A stretch of DNA of 64,000 bases from Algirhabdus cladophorae (GTDB lineage: Bacteria; Pseudomonadota; Alphaproteobacteria; Rhodobacterales; Rhodobacteraceae). Numbering within the stretch: the stretch's first letter is position 1; each line of letters begins with the position of its first letter. The notes beneath the pieces were generated by a model. The model saw nothing but the letters and a program-made list of their open reading frames with translations. It did not search any database and was not told the DNA's origin. Both the position numbers and the translations under genes were made by a program. The DNA is taken from assembly GCF_044772865.1 (NCBI RefSeq), contig NZ_CP173029.1, positions 2,728,001-2,792,000 on the forward strand. Reading direction: 5' to 3'. This document shows, one piece after another, positions 43,488 through 51,877 of the stretch.

Positions 43488-44374
43488 GCGGTCAGTCCCT
43501 TTGGCTCTGGCAGGTTGTTTGCGCGGCAGGCAGCGGTGAGGGTGTTGGCCAGCAGGCAGGCGATGGTCATGGGACCAACGCCGCCGGGCACGGGTGTGAT
43601 CGCACCGGCGCGGGCCGCACAGCTGTCGTAGTCCACATCGCCCACCAGCTTTTTCTTGCCGTCCCGCTCGATCCGGTTGATGCCCACATCAATCACAGTG
43701 GCGCCTTCTTTGATCCAGTCACCCGGCACCATTTCAGGCCGACCAACAGCGGCCACCACGATATCCGCACGGCCCACAACCTCCGCCAGATCTTTGGTCC
43801 GCGAATGGGCAATCGTCACTGTGCAACTGTCGCCCAACAACAGGTTCGCCATGGGCTTGCCCACAATGTTCGACCGGCCAATCACAACCGCATCCATCCC
43901 CGACAACGACCCATGATAGTCGCGCAGCATCATTAAACAGCCCAAAGGCGTGCACGGCACCATGGCCTTCTGTCCCGTGCCCAAAAGACCCACATTCGAG
44001 ATATGGAACCCGTCCACATCCTTGGCCGGATCGATGGAATTGATCACCAAATCCTCGTCCAAATGGCCCGGCAACGGCAACTGACACAAAATCCCGTGGA
44101 TCGTCGGATCGTTGTTGAGCTGATCAATCACCGCCAGCAAATCCGCCTCAGACGTGTCCGCCTCCAAACGATGCTCCACTGACTTCATGCCAACCTCAAC
44201 CGTCATCTTACCCTTCGAGCGCACATAAACTTCCGAGGCCGGATCCGAACCCACCAAAACAACCGCCAAACCCGGCTGCAGATCATGAGCCTCTTTCAAC
44301 GCCGCCACATGCTCGGCCACTTGACCCCGCACCTTGGCCGCAAAAGCCTTGCCGTCAATTACATCCGCAGCCAT
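43484..44374 (-). CDS. folD: methylene-THF dehydrogenase / methenyl-THF cyclohydrolase FolD
   Basis: Bifunctional enzyme that interconverts 5,10-methylene-, 5,10-methenyl- and 10-formyl-tetrahydrofolate. Visible motifs are YVRSKGKMTVEVGM (catalytic Tyr and Lys), QLPLPGHLDEDLVI, DVDGFH, the NADP site VIGRSNIVGKPMANLL and the C-terminal PVPGGVGPMTIA. I chose the ATG at 44374 (296 residues), which has AAGGG nine bases upstream; the ATG at 44383 abuts that site. With fhs just upstream it forms a C1 module. Confidence 0.97.
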   Translation of the reverse strand: MAADVIDGKAFAAKVRGQVAEHVAALKEAHDLQPGLAVVLVGSDPASEVYVRSKGKMTVEVGMKSVEHRLEADTSEADLLAVIDQLNNDPTIHGILCQLPLPGHLDEDLVINSIDPAKDVDGFHISNVGLLGTGQKAMVPCTPLGCLMMLRDYHGSLSGMDAVVIGRSNIVGKPMANLLLGDSCTVTIAHSRTKDLAEVVGRADIVVAAVGRPEMVPGDWIKEGATVIDVGINRIERDGKKKLVGDVDYDSCAARAGAITPVPGGVGPMTIACLLANTLTAACRANNLPEPKGLTA

Positions 44375-44415
44375 CTCGATCATCCCTTGTTTCTTTTTTC
44401 TTCAAATACTCAATC

Positions 44416-44497
44416 GCGCCCGAAGGGCGCTAACAGCGACCCCGTCAGGGGGCGCAAAACCTTAAACTTGACCCCGCAAGGCGGGCGCAAAACCTTA
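44416..44497. repeat. hairpin-rich degenerate tandem repeat upstream of folD
   Basis: Three short GC hairpins in a row (44416-44430 GCGCCC/GGGCGC; 44436-44455 CCCC/GGGG with GCG/CGC; 44473-44485 CCCGC/GCGGG). The 13-base string GCGCAAAACCTTA occurs at 44452-44464 and again at 44485-44497, a 33-bp period. It lies between fhs and folD. Confidence 0.7.
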
Positions 44498-44554
44498 TTA
44501 TTCCCAAGCCGACACCTTGGTATATGGCACCCAGATTTTCGAGGGTGTGGGGCC

Positions 44555-44579
44555 CGCCTGTTTGCATCGCAAACAGGCG
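44555..44579 (-). terminator. perfect hairpin downstream of fhs
   Basis: An 11-bp perfect stem (CGCCTGTTTGC with GCAAACAGGCG) with a three-base loop, 33 bases after the fhs stop on the minus strand. Flanking GTGGGG/CCCCAC may extend it. It lacks a clear T run, so it may be a pause, an mRNA 3'-end stabiliser or a dispersed intergenic repeat. Confidence 0.45.
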
Positions 44580-44611
44580 ACACCCCACCAGGTTTGTTCT
44601 ACTCCTAAGGA

Positions 44612-46288
44612 CTAGAACAAACCCTCAATCTCTCCGTCGCTGTTCAACATGATCGCCTCGGCGGACGGCACGCGGGGCAGACCCGGCATCGTCATGATCT
44701 CGCCACAGACCACCACAACAAACCCGGCCCCAGCACTCAAGCGCACTTCGCGGATCGGCAGGCTGTGGCCCGTGGGCGCACCGCGCAGGTTCGGATCGGT
44801 CGAGAAGCTGTACTGCGTCTTGGCCATACAGACCGGCAAATTGCCGTAACCTGCCTCTTCCCACTGCCGCAGCTGGTCGCGGATCTTTTTATCCGCAAGC
44901 ACCTCATCAGCGCGGTAAATGCGCTTGGCCACAGTCTCGATCTTGTCCATCAGGCTCAGATCATCGTCATACAAAGGCGCAAATTGCGAGGCACCGCTTT
45001 CGGCAATCTCGGCCACGCGGGTCGCCAGATCTTTGGTGCCTGCGCTGCCCAATTCCCAGTGACGACACAGGATCGCCTCCGAGCCTTGGCTGGCCACATA
45101 ATCCTTCACAGCCTGCACTTCGGCGTCCGTGTCCGTGACAAAATGGTTGATCGCCACAACCACAGGTACCCCAAAGGATTTGACGTTCTCGATGTGACGC
45201 CCAAGGTTCGGACAGCCGTCCTGAACCGCTTGCACGTTCTCCGGACCCAAGTCCGCTTTGGCCACGCCACCGTTCATCTTCATCGCCCGAACCGTCGCCA
45301 CGATCACCACGCAATCAGGCGCCAAACCCGCTTTGCGGCATTTGATGTTCATGAACTTCTCGGCGCCCAAATCCGCGCCAAAGCCCGCTTCCGTCACCAC
45401 GTAATCCGCCAGTTTCAAAGCCGTGGTCGTGGCCACAACCGAGTTACAGCCGTGGGCGATATTGGCAAAAGGACCGCCGTGGACAAAGGCCGGGTTGTTC
45501 TCAAGTGTCTGCACAAGGTTCGGCTGCATAGCTTGTTGCAACAGCACCGTCATCGCCCCATCTGCCTTGATATCGCGGGCATAAATCGGGCTGCGATCGC
45601 GGCGGTAGGCCACGATGATCGCCCCCAGACGCGCCTTGAGATCGTCCAGATCATTGGCCAGACACAGGATCGCCATGACCTCCGAGGCCACCGTGATGTC
45701 AAAACCGGTTTGCCGTGGGAAGCCATTGGCCACGCCACCCAGAGACGTCACCGTGTCGCGCAACGCCCGGTCATTCATGTCCAAAACGCGCTTCCAGGTC
45801 ACACGACGCTCGTCAATCTCCAGCTCGTTGCCCCAGTAAATATGGTTGTCGATCATCGCCGACAAAAGGTTATGCGCCGAAGTGATCGCGTGGAAATCGC
45901 CGGTAAAATGCAGGTTCATCTCTTCCATCGGCACGACCTGAGCATAGCCGCCACCAGCAGCCCCGCCCTTCATGCCAAAGCACGGACCAAGCGAGGCCTC
46001 ACGGATACAAACAGCAGCCTTCTTGCCAATCGCATTCAAACCATCGCCCAAACCAACAGTCGTCGTCGTCTTGCCCTCACCCGCCGGCGTCGGATTGATC
46101 GCCGTGACCAAGATCAACTTGCCATCGTCCTTGCCACGCTGTGCCGCAATAAACTCAGCACTCACCTTCGCCTTGTCATGACCAAACGGCAACAAATCCG
46201 CCTCAGGAATACCCAACTTAGACCCAATAACCTGGATCCGCTCCTTAACAGCCCCACGCGCTATCTCAATATCACTCTTATATGTCAT
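44612..46288 (-). CDS. fhs: formate-tetrahydrofolate ligase
   Basis: ATP-dependent synthesis of 10-formyl-THF from formate. The 558-residue protein has the P-loop TPAGEGKTTTTVGLGDGL (67-84), CIREASLGPCFGMKGGAAGGG, the NHIYWGNELEIDERRVTWKR block (read as NHIYWGN and DERRVTWKR) and a C-terminal GFVVVVCGEIMTMPGLPR. I chose the ATG at 46288 with AAGGGA upstream over the in-frame extension to 46354. In Roseobacter-type bacteria Fhs with FolD supports methyl-group oxidation (for example from DMSP or glycine betaine) as well as biosynthesis. Confidence 0.97.
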   Translation of the reverse strand: MTYKSDIEIARGAVKERIQVIGSKLGIPEADLLPFGHDKAKVSAEFIAAQRGKDDGKLILVTAINPTPAGEGKTTTTVGLGDGLNAIGKKAAVCIREASLGPCFGMKGGAAGGGYAQVVPMEEMNLHFTGDFHAITSAHNLLSAMIDNHIYWGNELEIDERRVTWKRVLDMNDRALRDTVTSLGGVANGFPRQTGFDITVASEVMAILCLANDLDDLKARLGAIIVAYRRDRSPIYARDIKADGAMTVLLQQAMQPNLVQTLENNPAFVHGGPFANIAHGCNSVVATTTALKLADYVVTEAGFGADLGAEKFMNIKCRKAGLAPDCVVIVATVRAMKMNGGVAKADLGPENVQAVQDGCPNLGRHIENVKSFGVPVVVAINHFVTDTDAEVQAVKDYVASQGSEAILCRHWELGSAGTKDLATRVAEIAESGASQFAPLYDDDLSLMDKIETVAKRIYRADEVLADKKIRDQLRQWEEAGYGNLPVCMAKTQYSFSTDPNLRGAPTGHSLPIREVRLSAGAGFVVVVCGEIMTMPGLPRVPSAEAIMLNSDGEIEGLF

Positions 46289-46432
46289 GAAAATTGTTCC
46301 CTTAATTTCACGGACCTTCATCTTTCGGTATACGAAAAGAGCCAGACCGCTCAAGCTGCGATTCCGACATTTTCAAAGGCTGCAACGTCGTTCGCCGCTC
46401 GGCGTGACGTCTATAGGAAACCACGGTGCCGT

Positions 46433-47017
46433 TTATGATGCAGGCTGCCAGACCCGTTGGTCAGGAATATGCAAGGTCACAACATCGCCCACTGCGATGT
46501 CTCCCTCACGTTCCACCCATGCCGTAACGCCGCGTTTATCCTTGGCAGCGGCTTTGAACTTTTTGCCCACGCCTGGCGCATCCGCCTCGATGTAAGGCCC
46601 TGGCAAAACACAGGGACGGTTTTCCATATCCACGGTTAGTGTAGCGCCAGAAGGCATTTGCAGGCGTGAAGACGGCGGAAGATGGGTGAAATCCGGCAAG
46701 CCGCTGATCACAATGGAGGCCCCGATCCATTGTGGATCAAACGTGGCCACACCGATCTTGTCCGCAACGGTTTGCATTTCTTCGGCTGACACGATGGAAA
46801 ATTGACGTGTATTCCGAATAACAGTGTTGCGCGGATATTGCGTCAGAACGCGACTACAAGACGCGCGGGTTAGGCCACCGTGGTCTTCTGCCTCAAAACC
46901 CGCGAAACTTGCAAAGGCTTTGGCCACGGGCTGTGACAGCAAGCTGGCATCGCGATCTGGAACATGTCCAAGCCACGTAATTTTGCCAGTGAAATCGGTT
47001 TTTATCAAAGCGGGCAT
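46433..47017 (-). CDS. MOSC domain protein
   Basis: A 194-residue protein containing only a MOSC domain: SRVLTQYPRNTVIRNTRQ, WIGASIVISGLPDFTHLPPS, GATLTVDMENRPC (possible catalytic Cys) and KRGVTAWVEREGDIAVGDVV. MOSC domains derive from molybdenum cofactor sulfurase and are thought to handle sulfur or to serve in N-hydroxy compound reduction (YiiM, mARC). I chose the ATG at 47017 with AAAGGA upstream. It stands alone, upstream of fhs by about 145 bp. Confidence 0.88.
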   Translation of the reverse strand: MPALIKTDFTGKITWLGHVPDRDASLLSQPVAKAFASFAGFEAEDHGGLTRASCSRVLTQYPRNTVIRNTRQFSIVSAEEMQTVADKIGVATFDPQWIGASIVISGLPDFTHLPPSSRLQMPSGATLTVDMENRPCVLPGPYIEADAPGVGKKFKAAAKDKRGVTAWVEREGDIAVGDVVTLHIPDQRVWQPAS

Positions 47018-47132
47018 ACCAGATCCTTTGGTGGTTTGGGCCAGTTTGGCAATTACAAAGGAAAGAGGCAATTCAAGCTTTGTGACATCTGATCTCCCAA
47101 TTTATGAGACATTGGGCGCTGTCCCGAAACGC

Positions 47133-47167
47133 AAAAAAGCCCCCTGTTTTGCCAAACAAGGGGCCTT
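47133..47167 (-). terminator. rho-independent terminator after ftsH
   Basis: Read on the minus strand, AAGGCCCCTTGTTT pairs with AAACAGGGGGCTT around a short loop and is followed by six T residues, about 20 bases after the ftsH stop. It ends the tol-pal-tilS-ftsH run. Confidence 0.85.
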
Positions 47168-47188
47168 AATAATTTAATCAGCGGCAAC

Positions 47189-49114
47189 TTAAGCTGTGGG
47201 TTCGGGTTCCATCCCACCGTCATCCGTTGCTTTTGGCTTTTTCGGCTTGGTTTTTGGGATCGCTGTCAGAGACGGCTTCTTAGGCGTGTCCGAGGCATTG
47301 CCATCGTCGTCATCGCTGGAATTGGGCGGCTCGCCTTTGATGACGCGCCCAATTTCCTCACCCGTGAGTGTTTCGAACTCAAGCAAGCCTTGAGCCAAGC
47401 GTTCAAATTCTTCCTGTTTGTCTGTCAGGATTTTGAATGCAGTCTCGTAGCCTTCATCAATAAAGCGTTTGACCTCTTCTTCGATCAGTTCCTTTGTGCT
47501 GGCCGAAACCGAGAAACCACCAGTGTTTCCCGAATAGCCTTCATGCGCCTCGGCATAGTCCACGTCGCCCACTTTGTCCGACATACCCCAACGCAGAACC
47601 ATCGCGCGGGCCAAAGAAGAGGCCTGCTGGATGTCACCGGACGGACCGTTCGAGACATTGTCAGCACCATATTTGATGATCTCAGCGGCTTTACCAGCCA
47701 TTGTCATTGCCAATTTCTGTTGGCATTCGGATTTGTGCCAATTCAGGCGATCGATTTCAGGCAGCGAGACCACCATGCCCAAGGCACCGCCACGGGGGAT
47801 GATTGTCGCTTTGTAAACCGGGTCACATTTGGGCAGGTTGATGCCGACAATCGCATGGCCTGCTTCGTGGTACGCGGTCTTTTCCTTTTGATCCGCAGTC
47901 AGGACCATAGATCGGCGTTCTGCGCCCATCATGACCTTGTCTTTGGCGTTTTCGAAATCTTCCATGGTGACAAAACGGCGACCCACGCGGGCAGCCATCA
48001 ATGCAGCCTCATTCACAAGGTTCGCCAGATCGGCACCGGAAAACCCGGGCGTGCCGCGGGCAATGATCCGCAGATCAACGTCGGGACCAAGAGGTGTTTT
48101 GCGCGCATGCACGCCCAATATCTTTTCGCGGCCTTTGATATCGGGGTTAGGCACCGTGACCTGACGGTCAAAACGGCCCGGACGCAACAAAGCAGGGTCC
48201 AGCACGTCACGACGGTTGGTCGCGGCGAGGATGATCACACCTTCGTTGGCCTCAAAACCGTCCATTTCAACCAGCAACTGGTTGAGAGTTTGTTCGCGTT
48301 CGTCGTTCCCACCGCCGTAGCCTGCGCCACGATGACGGCCTACGGCGTCGATCTCGTCGATAAAGACGATACACGGCGCGTTCTTTTTGGCTTGTTCGAA
48401 CATGTCGCGGACACGGGATGCACCCACACCAACGAACATCTCAACAAAGTCAGACCCGGAGATAGTAAAGAACGGTACGCCAGCTTCGCCTGCGATGGCG
48501 CGGGCCAGCAGGGTTTTACCAGTACCCGGAGGGCCCACCAGCAGCGCGCCTTTGGGGATCTTACCGCCCAAACGACTGAATTTTTGCGGATTGCGCAGGA
48601 ATTCAACGATTTCTTCCAGCTCTTCTTTGGCCTCATCAATGCCCGCCACGTCTTCGAACGTCACACGGCCATGCTTTTCTGTCAGCAGCTTGGCCTTTGA
48701 CTTGCCAAAGCCCATGGCACCACCTTTACCGCCGCCTTGCATACGGTTCATGAAGTAGATCCAGACGCCGATCAGCAGCAAGAATGGCAGCAGCGACAGG
48801 ATAAAGGTCTGCAGACCAGACTGTTCCTGCGCCTCGGCTGTGACGGTTACGCCTTTTTCGATCAGGAGATCGGTGACATTGGCGTCTGTAGGTTTGATGG
48901 TCACATAGGTGTTGCCATCGCTGCCACGGAAGCGGATTTGTTCGCCATCAAGTGTGACTTGATTGACCGTGCCATCGTCCACCGAGTTTACGAAATCGGA
49001 ATAGGTGATGGATTGGCTTTGAAGGGTGTTTTGACCACCGCTGAACAAATTAAACAGTGCAAGGATGAGCAAAAACAGCACCACCCAAAACGCGACGTTT
49101 CTCGCATTGCCCAA
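47189..49114 (-). CDS. ftsH: ATP-dependent zinc metalloprotease FtsH
   Basis: Membrane-bound AAA+ protease that degrades misfolded membrane proteins and short-lived regulators. The 641-residue protein has two membrane helices around a periplasmic domain (helix 1 NVAFWVVLFLLILALFNLF; helix 2 FILSLLPFLLLIGVWIYFM), Walker A VGPPGTGKTLLARAIAG, Walker B CIVFIDEIDAVGRHRG, SRH AATNRRDVLDPALLRPGRFD and the zinc motif YHEAGHAIVG. I chose a TTG at 49114 with a strong AAAGGAG upstream; homologues start at this residue (GNARN), and the extension to 49168 is not protein-like. It follows tilS as in many bacteria. Confidence 0.97.
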   Translation of the reverse strand: MGNARNVAFWVVLFLLILALFNLFSGGQNTLQSQSITYSDFVNSVDDGTVNQVTLDGEQIRFRGSDGNTYVTIKPTDANVTDLLIEKGVTVTAEAQEQSGLQTFILSLLPFLLLIGVWIYFMNRMQGGGKGGAMGFGKSKAKLLTEKHGRVTFEDVAGIDEAKEELEEIVEFLRNPQKFSRLGGKIPKGALLVGPPGTGKTLLARAIAGEAGVPFFTISGSDFVEMFVGVGASRVRDMFEQAKKNAPCIVFIDEIDAVGRHRGAGYGGGNDEREQTLNQLLVEMDGFEANEGVIILAATNRRDVLDPALLRPGRFDRQVTVPNPDIKGREKILGVHARKTPLGPDVDLRIIARGTPGFSGADLANLVNEAALMAARVGRRFVTMEDFENAKDKVMMGAERRSMVLTADQKEKTAYHEAGHAIVGINLPKCDPVYKATIIPRGGALGMVVSLPEIDRLNWHKSECQQKLAMTMAGKAAEIIKYGADNVSNGPSGDIQQASSLARAMVLRWGMSDKVGDVDYAEAHEGYSGNTGGFSVSASTKELIEEEVKRFIDEGYETAFKILTDKQEEFERLAQGLLEFETLTGEEIGRVIKGEPPNSSDDDDGNASDTPKKPSLTAIPKTKPKKPKATDDGGMEPEPTA

Positions 49115-49195
49115 GAGAGTTCTCCTTTGGAATCGGACCTGACGCCACAGCAGGGTGGCGTGTTGCACTATAAGATAGAGAGTATGACCATTAGT

Positions 49196-50485
49196 TCAAT
49201 GCGAAACGAGGTAGGAATTGTACTGTGTGACGATCTGTGCCTGCCATTGGGGGTTAAATCCGGCCAAAGGGGCTGAAATCAGCTGATTGTCCTGCCAAAT
49301 CGATGGGCCTGACATGAGGCTGGTGCGGGGAAGTCCGGTATCGCGCCAGTCACGACAGTCTTTGATGGCTTCGCCCAAGGCGCGAATTTCTGTATTTTTC
49401 AGGGTGGGCCCTGTGAGTTTCCAGCGCCCGTCCCAGATCTGATCCACTCGACATCGCGTGTCTTTAACCGTATTGCCTTCCCGCGAGACCACCAATCGCG
49501 GTTGGGTTTGGGGGCCGGAGTGACGGCTCACCACGCAACCATGCAGGGTCACACTGCTTTGATCGAACAAAGCAGCCTCCAGTTCATCAAGTGCAGATTG
49601 GCGCGGCGCATAGCCCTTGCCCGAGACAAAGCGCAATGCGGCCACTAACAACCGACGGTTTGTGTCCGTGGGTCTTGGACTTTTGCGTGGATCAGGAAGG
49701 ATCACATCGCCAGCCGCCGTTACGTCCACGTCACGGGCGGCGTCCATCGCGTAAAATTCCAGCGCGGACTTTGCAGAACTTAGGTTTGTGCTGACCGTGC
49801 TGAGCGCTTGGGCCGTGATCCCCAAAGGTTCCAAAACCGCCAAAGCTTGCCGCATCTGAACGCGGGTAAAGCGAGGGTCATCATTGGAGGGGTCTTCGAT
49901 CCACGTCACATTATGCCGGTCCAGATACGCGCGCAAATCTGCGCGGGATACCTGCCATAGGGGTCTTGTCCATTCCATGTCATGTCGTCGGAACATCGGA
50001 TCCATCCCAGCCAGCCCATCCACGCCAGCTTTGCGCGCCAAACGGATCAAAAAATTCTCGGCGATATCGTCGCGGGTATGGCCCAACAATACGCGGGCTG
50101 TTCGCGTGCGTTTGGCCCAGTTGGCGATAAGGTGATAGCGTGCCTCACGCGCAAGAGCCTGGATATTTCCACTATCCGGGTGACCCGTCCAAACAAGCGT
50201 ATCATGGGGGATGCCCCAATCCGCACAAATCCGCGAAACGAAGGCTGCTTCCTCTTTCGCCTCAGGGCGCAGGCCATGATCCACTGTGACGGCCCGCAGG
50301 GTCCATCCCATGTGATCGCGCAAAGTACAGGCCAGATGCAGCAAAGCCATAGAATCCCCGCCACCGGACACTGCAACCCCAATGGATTTGCTGGCGGACT
50401 GCCCCCAATCCGCCCCCACATGGAACAGAAATCCAGAATCTGTATCTGGATGTTGTGCCAGCCAGTCCAGATCTGGCGTTGCCAT
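49196..50485 (-). CDS. tilS: tRNA(Ile)-lysidine synthetase
   Basis: Attaches lysine to C34 of the tRNA-Ile CAU anticodon so that it reads AUA. The N-type PP-loop is AVSGGGDSMALLHLA (S40-S45), then DHGLRPEAKEEA, GHTRDDIAENFLIRL and the substrate region GLAGMDPMFRRHDMEWTRPL. The C-terminal domain (about 220-429) is the usual variable part. Its ATG overlaps the stop of cpoB by one base (TGATG), and ftsH follows, so it lies in the tol-pal transcription unit. Confidence 0.96.
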   Translation of the reverse strand: MATPDLDWLAQHPDTDSGFLFHVGADWGQSASKSIGVAVSGGGDSMALLHLACTLRDHMGWTLRAVTVDHGLRPEAKEEAAFVSRICADWGIPHDTLVWTGHPDSGNIQALAREARYHLIANWAKRTRTARVLLGHTRDDIAENFLIRLARKAGVDGLAGMDPMFRRHDMEWTRPLWQVSRADLRAYLDRHNVTWIEDPSNDDPRFTRVQMRQALAVLEPLGITAQALSTVSTNLSSAKSALEFYAMDAARDVDVTAAGDVILPDPRKSPRPTDTNRRLLVAALRFVSGKGYAPRQSALDELEAALFDQSSVTLHGCVVSRHSGPQTQPRLVVSREGNTVKDTRCRVDQIWDGRWKLTGPTLKNTEIRALGEAIKDCRDWRDTGLPRTSLMSGPSIWQDNQLISAPLAGFNPQWQAQIVTQYNSYLVSH

Positions 50486-51291
50486 CAGCTACAGCCTAAG
50501 TTTTGCCGCGCTGATTGGGCTGGAAGGACAAATTCGGAGGCCGCAAAGCGATTACCAACCTCGGCCAAAGTCACGCAGGCCTCGCTGGTCTGGCCCAAAT
50601 CGCCCAAAGCTGTGCCAAGGCTATACAGGGCCTCCGGCGCGAAAGGCCCGTCAGGAGATTGCGAAAACGCATCCAGATAAGCACGCGCTGCTGGGGCCAT
50701 TTGACCCAACCCAGCCTGCGCATTGCCCAAAAGCAAGCTCGCCTCGATGGAATAAGGCCCGCCCGGATAGGCCTCGTTGAATTGGGCAAGGCGATTGGCC
50801 GCCGTTTGGTAATCATTTGCCTCTAGGGCCGTTTTGGCGGCATTGAAATCCGCCTCTTCACCTACAGCCACTTGAACTTGCGGCGTCTCAGGCTGGGGCT
50901 GTGGTGCCGGAACAGGTGCCACGGTGCCGCCACCCAAAACGCTGGTTTCAGGCAAGGTGCCGATATCGCAGGCCGGATCCAATTCGCACAACCGAAATTC
51001 AAGGTCGCCCACACGGTTGGTGCCGTCTTTGACCACGGATTTGATCCTGAAATCCAACTCTTCTGTCTTGGCGGTGAGGCGCTGCAATGCAGCCTCCATC
51101 GCGTTCAACCGATCCAAAGTCGCGGCATCCCCAGCCAAGGGGTTAGAGCTGCCCGTGGCGGTCAGTTCCTTTTGCAACTGGGCGATCATTGCCCCTAATT
51201 GGCTTACTTCTGCCCGCACGTCTGCAAGGGTTTCTGCCCCTGCAGTCATCGGAGCCAAACCAAGGGCGATGCCAAGGATCAAACCGCGCAT
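50485..51291 (-). CDS. cpoB: tol-pal system protein CpoB (YbgF)
   Basis: A 268-residue periplasmic protein: signal peptide (GLILGIALGLAPMTAGAE), an N-terminal coiled-coil for trimerisation (DVRAEVSQLGAMIAQLQKEL; LDRLNAMEAALQRLTAKTEE), a Pro-rich linker and C-terminal TPR repeats (DFNAAKTALEANDYQTAANR; GPYSIEASLLLGNAQAGLG). CpoB coordinates Tol-Pal with peptidoglycan synthesis during constriction. I chose the ATG at 51291 just after the pal stop; a GTG at 51306 inside pal is the alternative. Confidence 0.94.
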   Translation of the reverse strand: MRGLILGIALGLAPMTAGAETLADVRAEVSQLGAMIAQLQKELTATGSSNPLAGDAATLDRLNAMEAALQRLTAKTEELDFRIKSVVKDGTNRVGDLEFRLCELDPACDIGTLPETSVLGGGTVAPVPAPQPQPETPQVQVAVGEEADFNAAKTALEANDYQTAANRLAQFNEAYPGGPYSIEASLLLGNAQAGLGQMAPAARAYLDAFSQSPDGPFAPEALYSLGTALGDLGQTSEACVTLAEVGNRFAASEFVLPAQSARQNLGCS

Positions 51292-51292
51292 G

Positions 51293-51826
51293 TTAGGATA
51301 GCCCACCGGCGCTGATGATGGTCACAGCACGACGGTTTTGCGAATAGCAGCTTTCGGTGGAACAGGCCGCAAGCGGGCGTTCTTTGCCATAAGTCAGCGT
51401 GCGCATACGGTTGTCGGCGACACCTTTGGACAACAGATACTCACGCACAGCGTTCGAGCGACGCGCGCCCAAAGCAAGGTTGTGTTCACGCGTACCCTGC
51501 TCATCTGCGTGGCCTTCGATTACAGCCAAATAGGCGGGGTTCGCCATCAACCAGTTGGCTTGGCCATCCAAGATTGCAGCGCCCTCAGTCGAAATCGTGT
51601 GCTGATCAACTGCAAACAAAACGCGGTTGCCCACAGTCTGATTGAAATACTCGGGACTGGTCGGGTTCAACGCGCCTTGGCTGATATCGCCCGCACCATT
51701 AAGCCCGCCGTTCAGACCAGCAGCACCGTTATTTATATCGCTTCCGCCAGCAAAGCGGTCTGGATTGGTACAAGCCGCTGTCAGCACAAGGGCCCCAGCC
51801 GCCAAAATTTTGAATACATTGCTCAT
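51293..51826 (-). CDS. pal: peptidoglycan-associated lipoprotein Pal
   Basis: A 177-residue outer-membrane lipoprotein: lipobox VLTAAC/T, a Gly/Asn-rich linker (NNGAAGLNGGLNGAGD) and the OmpA-like peptidoglycan-binding domain (AVIEGHADEQGTREHNLALG, ARRSNAVREYLLSKGV). It links the outer membrane to the wall with TolB. GAGGAAAA precedes the ATG. Length and motifs are typical. Confidence 0.97.
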   Translation of the reverse strand: MSNVFKILAAGALVLTAACTNPDRFAGGSDINNGAAGLNGGLNGAGDISQGALNPTSPEYFNQTVGNRVLFAVDQHTISTEGAAILDGQANWLMANPAYLAVIEGHADEQGTREHNLALGARRSNAVREYLLSKGVADNRMRTLTYGKERPLAACSTESCYSQNRRAVTIISAGGLS

Positions 51827-51877
51827 GTCGATTTTCCTCGGAGACGTTTTTATAATTATTGGCCCAAAAGTAGCAGA

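Noticed and set aside
44765..46438. 557-codon plus-strand open frame
   Set aside because: It is antisense to fhs over its whole length and its translation has no protein-like pattern (His/Arg/Gln-rich); it arises from codon bias.
47390..48700. 436-codon plus-strand open frame
   Set aside because: Antisense to ftsH, with no recognisable domain.
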